Shown here: piece after piece, positions 33,760-46,425 of the stretch
How positions within the stretch are numbered: the first letter of the stretch is position 1
Layout of the letters: each line of letters begins with the position of its first letter
Source of the DNA: Istiophorus platypterus
Taxonomy: Eukaryota > Chordata > Actinopteri > Istiophoriformes > Istiophoridae
Length of the DNA: 64,000 nucleotides
Assembly: GCA_016859345.1 (NCBI GenBank)
Contig: CM029126.1
Coordinates: 3,606,001 to 3,670,000, forward strand
Reading direction: 5' to 3'
Made by a program: the position numbers and the translations under genes
The notes under the pieces: model-generated
The model's database searches: none
What the model was told of the DNA's origin: nothing
What the model saw: only the letters and a program-made list of their open reading frames with translations

Positions 33760-34060
33760 CTGTGTTAGTGGGCGTCCCAGGCCTGCTGCACTGTTATGGC
33801 GTGAATAATGGTCTTGATGGACCACAGCCTCTTGCCAGAGGAGAGTGTTTCCCAAAAGGTCGTGTGGGAGGGGTCGGCCATAATCTTTCCCACCTGCCTC
33901 AGGGCCCTGGAGGTGTCCGGGTCGCAGCCAATCACCTCCTCAGCAGAGGAAACGATACGCAACAGTCTGTTCCCTGGTACTGGCAGTGGGGACATCATAC
34001 CAGATGCTGATGGAGGAGGTTCCAGCTGTGGCGGGTGGAGCCCCTATGGTGGATAACAAC
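33760..34060 (-). mobile_element. Decayed LINE fragment: C-terminal end of a reverse transcriptase
   Basis: The minus-strand translation gives LLRIVSSAEEVIGCD, then RQVGKIMADPSHTTF and LSSGKRLWSIKT. This resembles the end of the reverse transcriptase in fish non-LTR retrotransposons (usual pattern: AEK-IGC, KI-ADPSHP, LPSGRRYRS--T). The 77-codon open frame is only a remnant, without the catalytic domain or endonuclease. Confidence 0.65.
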
Positions 34061-34920
34061 AAAGGCCTTCACATTAAATCAAATTGATTTATGAAAGAGT
34101 AAAACAAAGATTTAATCTCATAATTCTGACGTCGAATGACTAAAAAAATAGCAAAAAAAATAAGTGAAACACAAGACTTACTGGATGAAATTTTACCTAA
34201 AACATTTGACTAATAGCTCACTGATTTAACTCACTTAGTTACTAAGTACGAAAATACGAATTACAACTTAGTGTTTTATAATCTAAACCCTAACCAGACC
34301 ACAAATGGAAATTTATATAACATGATAATGCAGAGCTTTACAGCGATGTAAACAGTGGTATAAAGTTCATGAAATAAAATACAAGCAAATTTACACACAA
34401 ACAACAAATATAGAATAAAGCCAGTGGGTAAACTAAGCAGATCTCACCAGAGAATTAAATAATAAAATCAAATCGCATACAAATATTACACATTTAAGAG
34501 CTTTTCTGTTTGCACTGTATGAATAATAGAAATGCTGTTTTCATCTTCATTAACTGGGGCAGGGAAACATATTTTCTGTTACAGTTTTTTACATTTCTGG
34601 ATATTAAATTTGACCGTAAGCATAAAAATTAGTCCTCAGTAAGTTATCTTTAAAGTTTCACCAGCTTTTATAAACCAGTAGATGTCCCTAAAGGACCACT
34701 GTACGTCTGCCCCCTAAAGTCAGTTCAACATTTGACACTGCAACTAATAACAGTGGCTCTGGTCGTCTGTTGCTGATTAAAGATCATTGAATCACTGAAA
34801 GGGGTATAATCTTCACGCAGGCTTCATACTCCCAAACTTTTTTTTTTTTTAATCCTTAGAAATAGTTGTTTTTCCTTCATATTTTTGCTCTTTTTCTGTT
34901 TTAAATAATTCACATTTTTA
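34061..34920. other. Gene-free AT-rich intergenic sequence
   Basis: No protein match, RNA gene or clear repeat structure is seen on either strand. Confidence 0.5.
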
Positions 34921-34924
34921 TTTA

Positions 34925-35160
34925 TAGGAGCCAGACCACAGCTGCAGCCTTATCACCATCATCCCCTGGATGGAAGAGATTCTGCAGATTCCCGGGCCAT
35001 AAAAGGGAAACAAAAAATTGCATTTTCATCAAAAATATGGCAATTGAGGATTCGGGGAAATTGAGCAGACTGGCAGACACTGTGAGACTGATGCCTTTGG
35101 GCCGAGTTATTCAAACTGGATGGTGCTGTCCTTTGTCCCAAGACAGCAACATCAGGAAAG
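34925..35160. promoter_or_regulatory. Candidate conserved non-coding element
   Basis: A block of complex sequence without simple repeats and without a coding frame (for example 'aaaattgcattttcatcaaa' then 'atatggcaattgaggattcgg'). Its texture resembles vertebrate non-coding enhancers. This is judged by appearance only. Confidence 0.2.
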
Positions 35161-35847
35161 ATGAGCTGATCTCATCTGTTTAGCTTGGAGAGAGAAAGGG
35201 AGTGAATAAAAGGGTGAAAAAAACAAAAAACAAATCGTCTGCTGTCTGGTGGTGACATCATGACAGCTTCGCCCTCAAACTCCACAAACAAACACCCGCC
35301 GAGAGAACCGTGCACACAGACCCTGGCTCCGGGGCGACGTGGTGGTGGGCTCTGGGTGAGAAAACCAGGGAGGAATCACAAGCTCTGGCCGACGGCATAT
35401 TTGTCTTTTTCCACCGGCTCGGCGCCGAGAGCCAAAGTCTGCATGTGAGAATCTGTGAGACTTGCCATGGAAAAAAAAAGGGAGAGGGAGAATAAGAAGA
35501 AGAGGAAGAAGAAGAAGAACATGCAGTCAATTCGCTGTTTGTGCAGAGATCTGATAAGCTGGGTGTTCCTCAAGGCTGGATTCACTGTCATGCGTTACGC
35601 TTTATATCTTTAGCTCTTCAGTAGTTCGTACCAAGTTGGTGGGAATATCCTATGTAATTTCATACAGGAGAAACAGAGGCATTGTTCAAAGACATGTATT
35701 ACTGCAGTATTTTAAGAAAGTAGCCTGAATTAAATCAAATTGATAAGCAGTTGTCAGCGTTCTTCACCAAAATCTCATTTATTTGGAAAAATAAATGAGT
35801 AGCAGAAGAACAAAGTTTTCATATGCAAGAATCAGAGTTCCTCCTTT

Positions 35848-36268
35848 ATTAAAGGCCCTGAAAACCTTTTTTTCTCAATAAGCTTCCTACTATGATGGGC
35901 GGGATCCTACAAGAAATAGTTTCTGCTTATTTCACCACGTGACAGATTTTTTTTCTTGGGTTTTTCTCTGAGTCAAAGTGGCCAGGACCATGTTAGAGAA
36001 AGGTGATGTCAATTACACATGAACGCCAATCAGATCACTTGACTCAGAACATAATGACGGTGGTTGGGCTATTATCATTGCTGTAACTCAAATTTGGCCA
36101 AACCACAGCCACGATGTCCTGATGAATCTGAGTAGCTGAGTTTTTTTACTGTTAAACTCGTAACAAATGATATTGTAAATGTTCCCTATGGACTCTCTTG
36201 TTGGGCTACGGAGCTGTCTTTTCTAGGTGTTGTACCTTGTTTGTTTCATCAGGTGCACATGGATGCAC

Positions 36269-36318
<50 letters not shown>

Positions 36319-36632
36319 TACAACAATAAATTTATTAATATAGCACCTTTCACACAGGAAATTGATGAGGTGTGTGCAGTTCTACCAACCGACAAATGGT
36401 GTCACACTATTCCACTTATCAACAGGTGGTGGTAACTAACAAAGATATGCAGCAAAGCGTCTGCACGGAAGAAGAGTGATGTAGGACCATGATGAGGAAG
36501 TCTCATGTCATCAGCTTTGTTTGATGTGGAATCTAATGCATCAAGTACACACGATGCGTTTTGGTGAATGAACCAAATGGATACACAGCTTTTGTTTGTT
36601 TACAGGAAAATAAAACAGGGCCCCTTTAAGAT
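35848..36632. mobile_element. Possible non-autonomous DNA element with short inverted ends
   Basis: The left end 'ttaaaggccctgaaaac' (35849 onward) and the right end 'aaaacagggcccctttaag' (36612-36630) are inverted versions of ttaaagg(gg)ccctg. The interior has no gene and contains an (AAT)n tract. The short, imperfect ends keep confidence low. Confidence 0.4.
36273..36318. repeat. (TAA)n microsatellite
   Basis: An uninterrupted trinucleotide tract of about 15 units. The apparent poly-asparagine frame across it is not a gene. Confidence 0.97.
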
Positions 36633-37683
36633 TTTTTTTTTAAACATTTAATTCATTGATTGTTGGTTATTTATTCAGTCTTGAATATTTCAGTATAACA
36701 TAGAGAAATTAAGTTTGCCTATAATGACTTACTCCCATAGCTAATAAATATTCAATTGAATAGTCTCAGGGTTTTTAACCCTTCTCCCTGAAGATTAACT
36801 GCTCACTTTGCCTTGTTTCTTTTCAGTACAGAACATGTACAACTGAACATTGTGATGTTTCTAGTAACTTCTACAGACACATCTCCTGTTAGTCCAAAAC
36901 TGTGCCTCCAGAACTTTTGGAAAAGGAAGATTTATCTGATGGGAAGAGTCGATTTTTGATGGATGATGTCTACACATAGAATTTGAATCTGTGAGATCCG
37001 TCAGGAACTATGGGCTTAGAACAGACTCGTAACCAAAGAAACTTTTACTCAGCTTTTAACACAGATAAAAGTGGAGTTAACTGAAATTCTGTGACCATAT
37101 TGTTTTATTTACTCGCCACCCTTGTTGCACCATAATATCTCTAACAGCTATTTTGTGACCCTTGTTTGTAATTAGAGATATTGAATTATCATTATTTTTT
37201 CTATTATAATTTCAGTGATAAACAAACTAGTTGTCTGAGGCGAAGGTGGTGCTAAAACAACATTTTAGTCCAAACAGGACAGAGAATATAATGTGTTATG
37301 TTGCTTCACCCAGTAGTAAAATGTGACCGCCTTGTTAAAACAGGCTTCGTCACCGCCCACACATCATCTGACGGGATGGTTATTGTTACACCACCGTACC
37401 GCAGTTGTTGTTGGAGTACCATGCATCCATCTAAAGCCACGCCTGAAAAAGAAACAAAGAAAAAAAACACCAGCACATGTGGACATCGCATGGGCTAAAA
37501 AAAAAAAACACAAAAACATAAGAAAAACCCATCCCTGTGTGCCACATCTCTCTCATCATCAACTCCAATGTCCAATCCACCAAAAGCCCCCGCTCTCACA
37601 GTGGCGTCCTCTCGTAACGTCGGCCTGGTTCACGGCTGCCGAGCCCCTGACCAAAAAATATGGTAACTGAGGCCGAGCGGGCG

Positions 37684-37740
37684 TCAGGGCCACCAGGGTC
37701 ACCAGGGTCATCAGGGTCGTCAGGGTTGTCAGGGTTGTGG
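37684..37740. repeat. 9-bp minisatellite (ccagggtca-type units)
   Basis: Six or so head-to-tail units such as 'ccagggtca', 'tcagggtcg' and 'tcagggttg' with progressive base changes. Confidence 0.8.
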
Positions 37741-39055
37741 TGGTGTCACTGGATGAGAGGACGGCGAAGGACGAACTACTGAAAAGTGTCGGCTCAGCTT
37801 TCGATTGCACTGAGGGAATTTGTTTTTACACCAAACACAGTGTGGCGGAGGCACCGGCCGTTGAGTGAATGTGGGTGGCTATGGTCGGGGGGGGGGGCGT
37901 CGATGCTTGAGGCGAGGGCGGGGGTGATGATACCTTCTATCCAAGACACTACATGGGTTGCATGTGTAGCATGAGAGACGTCCTGCTAATTATTGGCAGG
38001 CCTGGACAGAAAACAGCTGCATCCACACATGAATTAAACTATCTCCCTTGACATATTTAACATTTAATGATTGGACTTTGCAGGTTACAGTCACCTACCC
38101 TCAGAAATCCTTCTCTGACCAGCTCAAACCACTGGATCGCCACGAAATTTGTAGATGCCTGACGCAAAATCAAATGTTTGATGTAAGTGACTATTTTCCC
38201 TAAACTTTCCCAGATATGTTGATTGTTCAATCGCAGCTTAGCCGCCCTAACTAGGCTTGGCAGGCCTGTCAAGCTTTGGATGTCTCCATATGTCAGATCG
38301 CCTGCAGCAAGAGCCTGTGGCTCTGTGGCTGCACTTAAACATCGGAGGGTGGTCGTTTTTCCTTCAGCCTTTCAAAAACCGACAACTGCAGCTCTGCCTT
38401 CCACTCAGTTATCTGTTAAAATACTGTAGTTTTATCTGCTGTGTGCATTTGTTATGCTGTCAACAATTTTCTGGCCAAATTTAATTAAGTGTAACACTAG
38501 GTTCCTTCCCTTATTGATGGCTTTTAAGTTCAGTATGTGACTAAGTCACGTTTTTCGATTCTCCTCGGTGAAATAGAAGAAAACGGTCACCCGGCCGTGA
38601 GACCGTGAGAGTTAGTTTTATAAACTCTGTAGGTGCCAGGTGGAATTATTAACGTTGTTCGCTCAACATGAGAAACCTGCTTTTGTCTACCTACGTATAT
38701 CTGAGACCAAGGAATCCACTGTCTCTAGAATTTCAGGTGGTATCTCTCATCATTATCACTGTAAACTGCATTTTTTGCCATGAGAGAAAGGACAGTTTGA
38801 CGGCAATAATAACTACGCGAGAGCTTGAATGTGCTATTGTGATTTGACTTCTGGGCTTCCCCATCTCACCAGAAATGAAAATCAACCCTTATTTAAATCA
38901 TCTGACTTCAGAAAAAGCACAGTGAGCAGGCAGAGGCGTGAAACAGTGAGCGTTGTCTATCAAACCGGGGGCTTTTCAGAGCACCGGGGCCCTGTTGCTC
39001 CCATCTCCTGGACGGCCGCAAAAAGGGGGAAGAAGCAGAGGCTGGGGCGAGGAGG

Positions 39056-39091
39056 CAGAGGAGGAAGAGGAGGAGGAGGAGGAGGAGGCTT
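39056..39091. repeat. (AGG)n purine tract
   Basis: A run of gag/agg triplets. Glu-rich and Gly-rich frames across it are repeat artefacts. Confidence 0.9.
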
Positions 39092-39146
39092 CTGGCCTGG
39101 ACAGCGGAGGGGAACCCATGGACGCCAAAGTAACCGATCAACCTGG

Positions 39147-39148
39147 GT

Positions 39149-39198
<50 letters not shown>
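39147..39198. repeat. (GT)n microsatellite
   Basis: A dinucleotide tract with one 'gtat' interruption near its start. Confidence 0.96.
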
Positions 39199-39201
<3 letters not shown>

Positions 39202-42134
39202 TGGTTCAGTTGTGAAATACAATAGTATTTACGAAACTGCAAAAGTACAATTTGCTTTTTTTGTTGAACTGACCTCGTCGTAGCGGTGGATCGATGGGCA
39301 CAAACCTTTGTGCGTGCACGTACTGTACAAGTGTCTACATTGCTTTTATTATAAAATGTAATATCACCTATAATTTGTGAAGATCCATGTTTGTTTGCAT
39401 GTGTTTATATTTGTCTGGGCAGCAGCATTACATGGTGTTCTGATGTTTGAAGATTATGGCGGTATTAGTTGGAACAGAAGGCTAAACGTAAGTATAGTAC
39501 AAATGTCCACATGTCCCCTCGGTGTGTACGTGAGGCAGGGGGTGGGCCAGGACACTGGGGTGGGGGGTTGGGGGGGGGGGGTACATTGACGGACCAACTG
39601 GCCCCCTGCGCTCCCGTGACATGTGACATGTTTATTACGAGGCAGAAACACATGCTGTCAATGATCACTCCTTGTTCCAGTATCAGTTATCTCAACATTA
39701 AGGCCCATTAGTATTCTCTAGGAACCAATTCAATTAGCTGTCCCTGGAGGGGGGGGGGGCACCACATCAGTCAGACCACAGGAGGAGTGAGCGGCTGTCA
39801 CAACAAGGCCACAAGTGTGTGTGTGTGTGTGTGTGTATCAGAGATAATTTACATCTCAGGGGTTAAGAGTGAGGATATTCTGTCCGGTTCATACATCTCC
39901 TAGAGGGTTTAGAAAGGGGACGATTCAGCTTAAAATGAAAACATAAAAAAATAAATTTATCCCCAGGTTCTCAAACTATGTTCAACAGCTTCCTTGTATT
40001 GTCAAGTTCAGTGGATTTCTGCAGGAGTTTTTTTTTTTTCATGATGAAAAGCTGAAATTATCCGCTCTGGTGGATCATTGGGCGTCTGCATATTAAGGAT
40101 TTTCTTTGGTTTGCAGAACAACTTTCGACAACTCACTGAGATTTAGCTTTGAGCAATGAGGTGGAGAAAAGTGTCGGTTGAGACAATAATGATAATTATA
40201 ATAACAATAACAGAGGGAGTTTTACTGCTGTAACTAAGCCAAGAATAACTCAAAGCATGATTTATTGTAGCTGTAATACAATGCAGTTCATTTTTTCAGC
40301 TGTGGGTGTAGAAATTATTCTGTATTCTGGTTATTTTTAATGTCAGATACAAAAAAAACTTGATAATAATTAAGATACTTCTATGATTTGTAAAGCGAAT
40401 GTAAGTAACAGAAATGTGCGTCAAATGATATAATACCGTCATATTTAATGGAGTTTTCCTTTCAGATGTTTTGTTCACTACAACCATTATCACTATTACT
40501 ACCATTAATAGCCCCCCCCCGCCTCCCACCTCATGTCGTCATGGCAACAACTGTTTTGAGCAGGACAGACAGCGATGGCCTTGTCTTAATCCCTGGTAAC
40601 ACAGCTGTCTGGATTACCGGCGCACCTTGACCTTGAGCATCTGAACGCCCCCCCCCTTCACCTGCTGCTTCCTGCAGATGGGTAGATAAACCTGGGAGGG
40701 GGATGTCGGGCAGAACGGAGTCAGAGACACATCAGAGCCGTGGGTTGGTTTCATTAGACGGAAACTGCCGTTGCCTCAGCACAGTGTTTGTGTTTTTTGC
40801 CTGATATAACAGATTATTATTGTCTCCTCATTCATTTTTAACGAGCATGATGTTTGATTATTGTCACTGCACTGATGTTAATGCAGCACGGAAACCCATG
40901 GATATGTTTTTAATGAAGTTTAAATGCTTGGTTACAGTTTCAGACCTTGTTCTTGACCCTGAAGGAAGTTGGCAAACTCTGGTATTTTTTGTATTTTCTG
41001 ACTATTATCATGTGGTTGTTATAACCATAAAATTCATTCCTGTCTCGGTTGAAGGAAATTGGCGAAACAACATATATCGCAGAAGAGCATGAGCCACATA
41101 AAACTTTCCGAAAACTCTCTATTTTAACCTTAACTTGGAAATATGAAAAAACAAAACAAAAAAAAAAGAATTCCATGCCTTTAAAATACCATATTTGAAC
41201 ATTTGATGTCAAATCAAATAAACTTAGAAAGGATTTTACTGGTGTCCTTGTATTAATGTATGTAAACATATCAAACAATCAAATTAGAAAACAAAATTTG
41301 ATTTATAGGCTGATGGTATCTTGAAAAGTTTTGGGTTCAAAAGTCAAGGTAGTTGTAGCCAAGGACCCTAAGCCCACAAAGGGGAATTAAAGAAGAAAAC
41401 CTGGAAAAGAAAAAGGGAGTCAGAGGGAGAGACACGGAGGGCAAGTGAGAGGCCAAGCGAGAGGCCAAGCAGCAGGGTTGAGGCAGAGGACATGATTGGC
41501 TTAAGCCCAGTGCGGAAAGATTGTTTCCTTTGGCCCTGCGCTGCGATTTCCTGCCCTGTGATCATCTCTTCCATGAGATTAGGCCGATGTGCAGGGCACG
41601 CAGTCATGTGACGGGGCTTTGCCTTCGCGCCCGGCCGCGGAGGACAAAAACCGAGAACCGGGCGGAGCAGCGACCGCGGTCGGCGGGCCGACACACGGAG
41701 GATTAGCACCAGGCGGAGAGGAGGAGGAGCACAGGAGATGTGGTTCGGCCGAGCGGTCGACTACGTGTTAGTGCTCTTAGTGGTGGATCCATGCTCTGAT
41801 AAAATGTAGTGAAACTGCCTTGATGGACGCCAGAGTTGGAGGTTTTTTAAATTTCCCCTTTGCACCATTTTGCACAAATTTCTGCTGCTCACATGCATTA
41901 GAACGCTCTTGGACATAAAGCCCCTGACCCAAGTGTTGACCAGCACAAGTACAAGCCCCCACCTCTACCCCGCCCCTTAACCAAAAACCCCACTTTTAAT
42001 TGTGAAGCCTAAAATAATGTCTGACCTGTCACGCGGCCCCTTCGGAGGCTGAGAAAACCTCCTCACTTTCCAAATAGGTCGCTACTCTCCAGACCGGTTC
42101 TCACAAAGATAGATGTACAAATATAATGACAAAC

Positions 42135-42145
42135 GCACACACACA

Positions 42146-42181
<36 letters not shown>
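42135..42181. repeat. (CA)n microsatellite with CGCG interruption
   Basis: A dinucleotide tract containing 'cacgcgcac'. It is followed by a complex block (about 42.19-42.30 kb) and then a looser CA tract at 42316-42366. Confidence 0.95.
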
Positions 42182-42185
<4 letters not shown>

Positions 42186-43293
42186 AATGCAGGCCTAACC
42201 AGCCCTGAATAGGGTCTATGTAATATAATTAGCCCAAATCAGTGACCTCCTTTTGAGACCCTACACAATGCCAGAGGGGCCCTGCTCTCCCTCAGCAACC
42301 CCCGACACACAAGCACACACACACACTAACACACTCACACACTCACACGCACACACTCAAACACACAACCTGTAACTCCCTAATCGCCAACACCGCTAGC
42401 CCCTAGAGTCACCCAGCTGGGACCTTCTGGCTAATGGACAGTGGGACAGCTAGCAGTGTGGGACCAGCTGCCAAAGAAAAGGCAAAGACACACACATGAT
42501 GAAAATCAAAATCTGTATTGAAAGCATAATTACTTTAGGAGGAGAATGAAAGTGACACTGTTGAGGCGGCAGTGGGACACGAGGACAAACCCGAGGTGCA
42601 ATCAAGAAATTTTAAAAAATCGTACAATTCTGTTTTCCAATCTTTCTTGCATCCGGTGAGTTGTTTTTGAGAATAGCCCCTTTTTTTGCATCTGTCTCTG
42701 GTTTAAAAATTAGCACAGTGAATATATTCCAGTATTGTGTTGGGTGACAAAATACTCAAGTATTATCATTAAAAATGTACCCATGTATCTAAAGTAATGC
42801 AGAAAAGTTATATATATTATTGGAATATTATTACTGCTCATTTTAATACTGGTGTGGAACTAATTTACAGCCGCTCATTGTTTGCATGTTGTTTGCAGTT
42901 TAATCCATAAAATTATATTAATAACAGTATATATTTTATAAGCTGATCATTTGTTTCTGCTTTTAAATGCTATGCTTTTACTTTTTATATAAAAAAAAAT
43001 AGTAAAATAATAAACTTAAAAATACGATTTATAAAATAAAATAAGTTCAGTCAAGAGAATTCAGAGCATTTTTAAGTATTTGCAGTATATAGTGTAATAA
43101 AAACGACGAAATTTCAGTATAAATATTTTTCTATCATGCAACAATTGTGCAGATCTGCGCTGGAACTCAGAGCTGAATTTGTGAAAAATGAACATAATTG
43201 TACAAACGATCAGTCATTTTTTAAAAATTTTCCTTTGCAGGAGACTGCAGGCTTTTCAGGCTGTGAATGAATTTTTCCTTTTTATTCCTAGAC

Positions 43294-43350
43294 CCCCCTC
43301 TCTCCCTCTCTCTCTCTCCCTCTCTCCCTCTCTCTCTCTCCCTCTCTCTC
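43294..43350. repeat. (CT)n / CTCC polypyrimidine tract
   Basis: An imperfect run of 'tctctctctccc' units. The apparent Leu/Ser-rich frame across it is not a gene. Confidence 0.95.
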
Positions 43351-43469
43351 ATTACCAGTACGGTTTTCGACTAAGCCTCTTACTGCTACCTGATCAAGTA
43401 TTGGGGAAGCAATCTGGAAAGCCAATTGTTTTAATTGAGGTGAAGAGTCCCTGACCACTGGAAAAAGGA

Positions 43470-43470
<1 letters not shown>

Positions 43471-43514
<44 letters not shown>

Positions 43515-43520
43515 TGTGAA

Positions 43521-43552
<32 letters not shown>

Positions 43553-43577
43553 TGCGTGCCTGTGTGTGTGTGTGCGC
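43471..43577. repeat. Compound (GT)n microsatellite
   Basis: Three adjacent GT tracts separated by short breaks, ending in a 'gcgcgcg' alternation. Confidence 0.96.
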
Positions 43578-44115
43578 GCGAGTCCGCCGCTGAGACTCAC
43601 ACGCTCGACTCTCGGGGTTCTTCTGTCACTTGTCAACACCCTGACGGTTTAATCTTTCCTGCCGGCGCGGGTATTAAAAGATTATGAGCGTTCTGCATGG
43701 CTTCATGCGCGCCACATAAGGGGCTGTTTCTCTCCCGGGGCCCCTTGGTTCACCCTCGGAGGGGGTGAGACAGAGGCCGACCAGAGGGGTAGAGGGAGAA
43801 AGAGGGAGGTGTGGGGAAAAGGTGGAGATGATGGCGGTGGGTTGGGTGGGTTTTTGTTTTTTTTTTCCTCTTTTTGTAAAGTTTCCTCCAGCTGCAGATG
43901 CAAAGGAGACTTTAGGGAGGGGAAATTTTCAGAAACTTTGGCCAGACACTTTCTTCGAGGCCCGAAGAAGAAGCCGGTTTCCAGGCTTCAGTGGTCTCAA
44001 GGTTGAATGTTGATGTTGAAATGTTATAAAATTCCATTTTCCAACTCCCACATTGACTTTTCAATACGTCAAACCACCCATAGCTTCTGTTGCTATAACT
44101 ATTATGCACAAGCAC

Positions 44116-44161
44116 GGTTTTCAATCATAACTATGGCAGTTTTCAATCATAACTATGGCAG
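44116..44161 (+). repeat. 22-bp direct repeat, two copies
   Basis: 'ttttcaatcataactatggc' plus 'ag' occurs twice head to tail, an isolated small duplication in non-coding sequence. Confidence 0.9.
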
Positions 44162-45224
44162 ATTTCAAAATTCCCAGCAACTGAAATATTGGGTTCAGAA
44201 AAAGACAGAAAAAGTCGTCCCATCATTTCTACCTGTTGAACATCTTCTACTGGCTGAAATGGAAAAACGATTTTAGCAGCTACGATAACATTAACTCTGG
44301 GAATTCAAACAAAATACAGCTAAAGGGGTTTTAATGAGCTGAAAGCTGTGGCAATAAACAGTGCATTATTCTTGTATGCCAGATTTGAATTGGTTAGTTG
44401 TGAATTGTGGGTAAAGAAAGATGTAAGATTAGATATTTTCTGCTAAAATAACCTTGTTTGGATTCTTACTATAGAGAGACATACATGAACGTGTGAAAAA
44501 CAGGCGTTAGGTGTATGAGATATTGCTTGTGTTTTTTAAATTTACCTTCAAATCTCAGTTCTGCATCAAGTTCTTTAAATTAAACAACAAAATTCCTCAT
44601 TTGTCACCTCGACCCATCCGTCCGCGACAACCCCCTCCCTACGCAGACTTTGAGGATTCTTTACAACGTCACCCGACTCCTTTCTTTCCTCCTGTCGTCA
44701 TGACTACATCTGCTAGAGGGACTTTGTCGCCTGATAGTCAATATATATCGTTTTTCGGGCCAATGCTGAAACCACCGATGTCGCCTTTCCCCTGGTGAGG
44801 ACGGCCTCCACTTTAGACATCACAGGAGAAGAAAAGGCACTGGACCGTATGTGGATGATTGTTAACGCAGTGGCAGATAATGACCTTTGAACCTGCTTTT
44901 CCTCAGGTCAGTCAGGAGCTGGCACAACCACAACAACTAGCCTAAGAATCGAAACTATCCTCGTAATCATCCTCGTAAGATTCTTTTGCATGGTTTAAAC
45001 AGACAAATTCAAATATTTGCATAATTTTTTAAGTATTATAACATGTATCACAGCTGATGTCAAGCTTGCTACGCAAACGTAAACGAAAAGATTTTTACCG
45101 ATTGCGGTTTAGACAAACATTTCCCAGACGCAGCGCCTCGCGTCTGCATCTGTCCGCCTCTGTGCTCGTCCGCCAGGCCAGGACAGATGTATGGTGTATG
45201 TATATATTTCTTCCCGGCAGAGTG

Positions 45225-45460
45225 TGTGTGTGTCCTTTAACACGGTGGGCCCAGGTACAGAAGCGAGGTGTAATAGGCTCTTTCAGCGCCCCGGCCGGCT
45301 GGCGTGCCGCGGCGATCTTTCAGCGGCCAGGCGCCCCGCTAACACGCCTCTCCTCACTGCAGTCCTTCAATTAGCAGTTTATTATTGCAGGGGCCCCTCG
45401 GCTCCCCCCCCCCAGGCGCTAATAGCTACATGCCAATACTGCTACTGACAGTCTGTGAGC
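45225..45460. promoter_or_regulatory. Candidate conserved non-coding element
   Basis: A GC-balanced complex block between microsatellites, with 'cttcaattagcagtttatta' and 'gcgctaatagctacatgcc', and no coding frame matching a known protein. Assigned on appearance only. Confidence 0.2.
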
Positions 45461-45462
45461 CC

Positions 45463-45497
<35 letters not shown>

Positions 45498-46329
45498 GGA
45501 CGGGGGTGCCGACTGACACCTTTCAGCAACAGCCTTTGGGGTTTTTTTTGATGGGTCGTGCCGCGAGTTAACCAAAGATTTTAATGTATATATGTCAGAG
45601 CCCTGCAGAATATACTGATCCGTTTGTGTATGTGTGTGTGTGTTTTCCTCAGCGTGTATTCATGCCTCCCGCATGAATCCCACCCCCATCAAATGTGAAC
45701 GCCGTACTTCATGTTACAAGTGTGGAGCTTCATGATTGAGTCCAGCTGTTTTATTAAGATGAGGTCACGCGTGCCAATTTTTTTTTTTTTTTTAATCTTT
45801 AAGTAACTTTCAGTTTTAAAAATACTAAAGTTTGACTATTTGGGAATGAAGTGCATTTACTTAATTTTATCTATAAAGTCAATAACACTCATGTCTTTAA
45901 TTTTTATTCTAAACTTTTGACCAGCAAACCACTGACATACAATAGAGCAATAGAGGAACCAGGAGGCCTCCGTGTTGCCCCCCCATCTCCTCCTGCTACT
46001 CTACCAAAGTTTCATCCAGCCCATACAACTGCACTGTTCCCCCTGCTTCTTCAACGTGTTATTTATCGTTAACCTGAACAAACTACACAATATCAAACAT
46101 CGCTTCCATGATGCCCCCCCCCCAACCTCACTGAGTTAAAACATCAGGTCCATCACATACTGCAACTTCAGTAGAACAGGATATCACACACCCACTCAAC
46201 CAACACCCCCCCCAACTAATACCTTGGGGGATACGGATAGAGAATCATGAGGTTCAGAAGGGCCCCGCTTTGGAAGGAGCCTGATCGCACGACCATTGCA
46301 GCTCGGACATTATTTTCAATGTTGTTGCT

Positions 46330-46425
46330 GTTACATGCCTTGTTTTTTTCTGAGAGGTAAATGTCAGAGAAGGTGAATTTCCCCACTGGGGATGATAAAG
46401 TCTAAAGTCTAACTCTAAAGGACGC
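46330..46425 (+). repeat. LINE/SINE-type 3' tail fragment
   Basis: 'gaatttccccactggggatg' then 'ataaagtctaaagtctaact'. The pattern 'tttcccc-ctgggga--aataaagt' with a tail of short repeats is the usual 3' end of fish non-LTR elements. The boundaries are uncertain. Confidence 0.5.

Noticed and set aside
36241..36435. Frame with a 15-residue poly-asparagine stretch
   Set aside because: It is translation of an (AAT)n microsatellite inside a transposon-like element.
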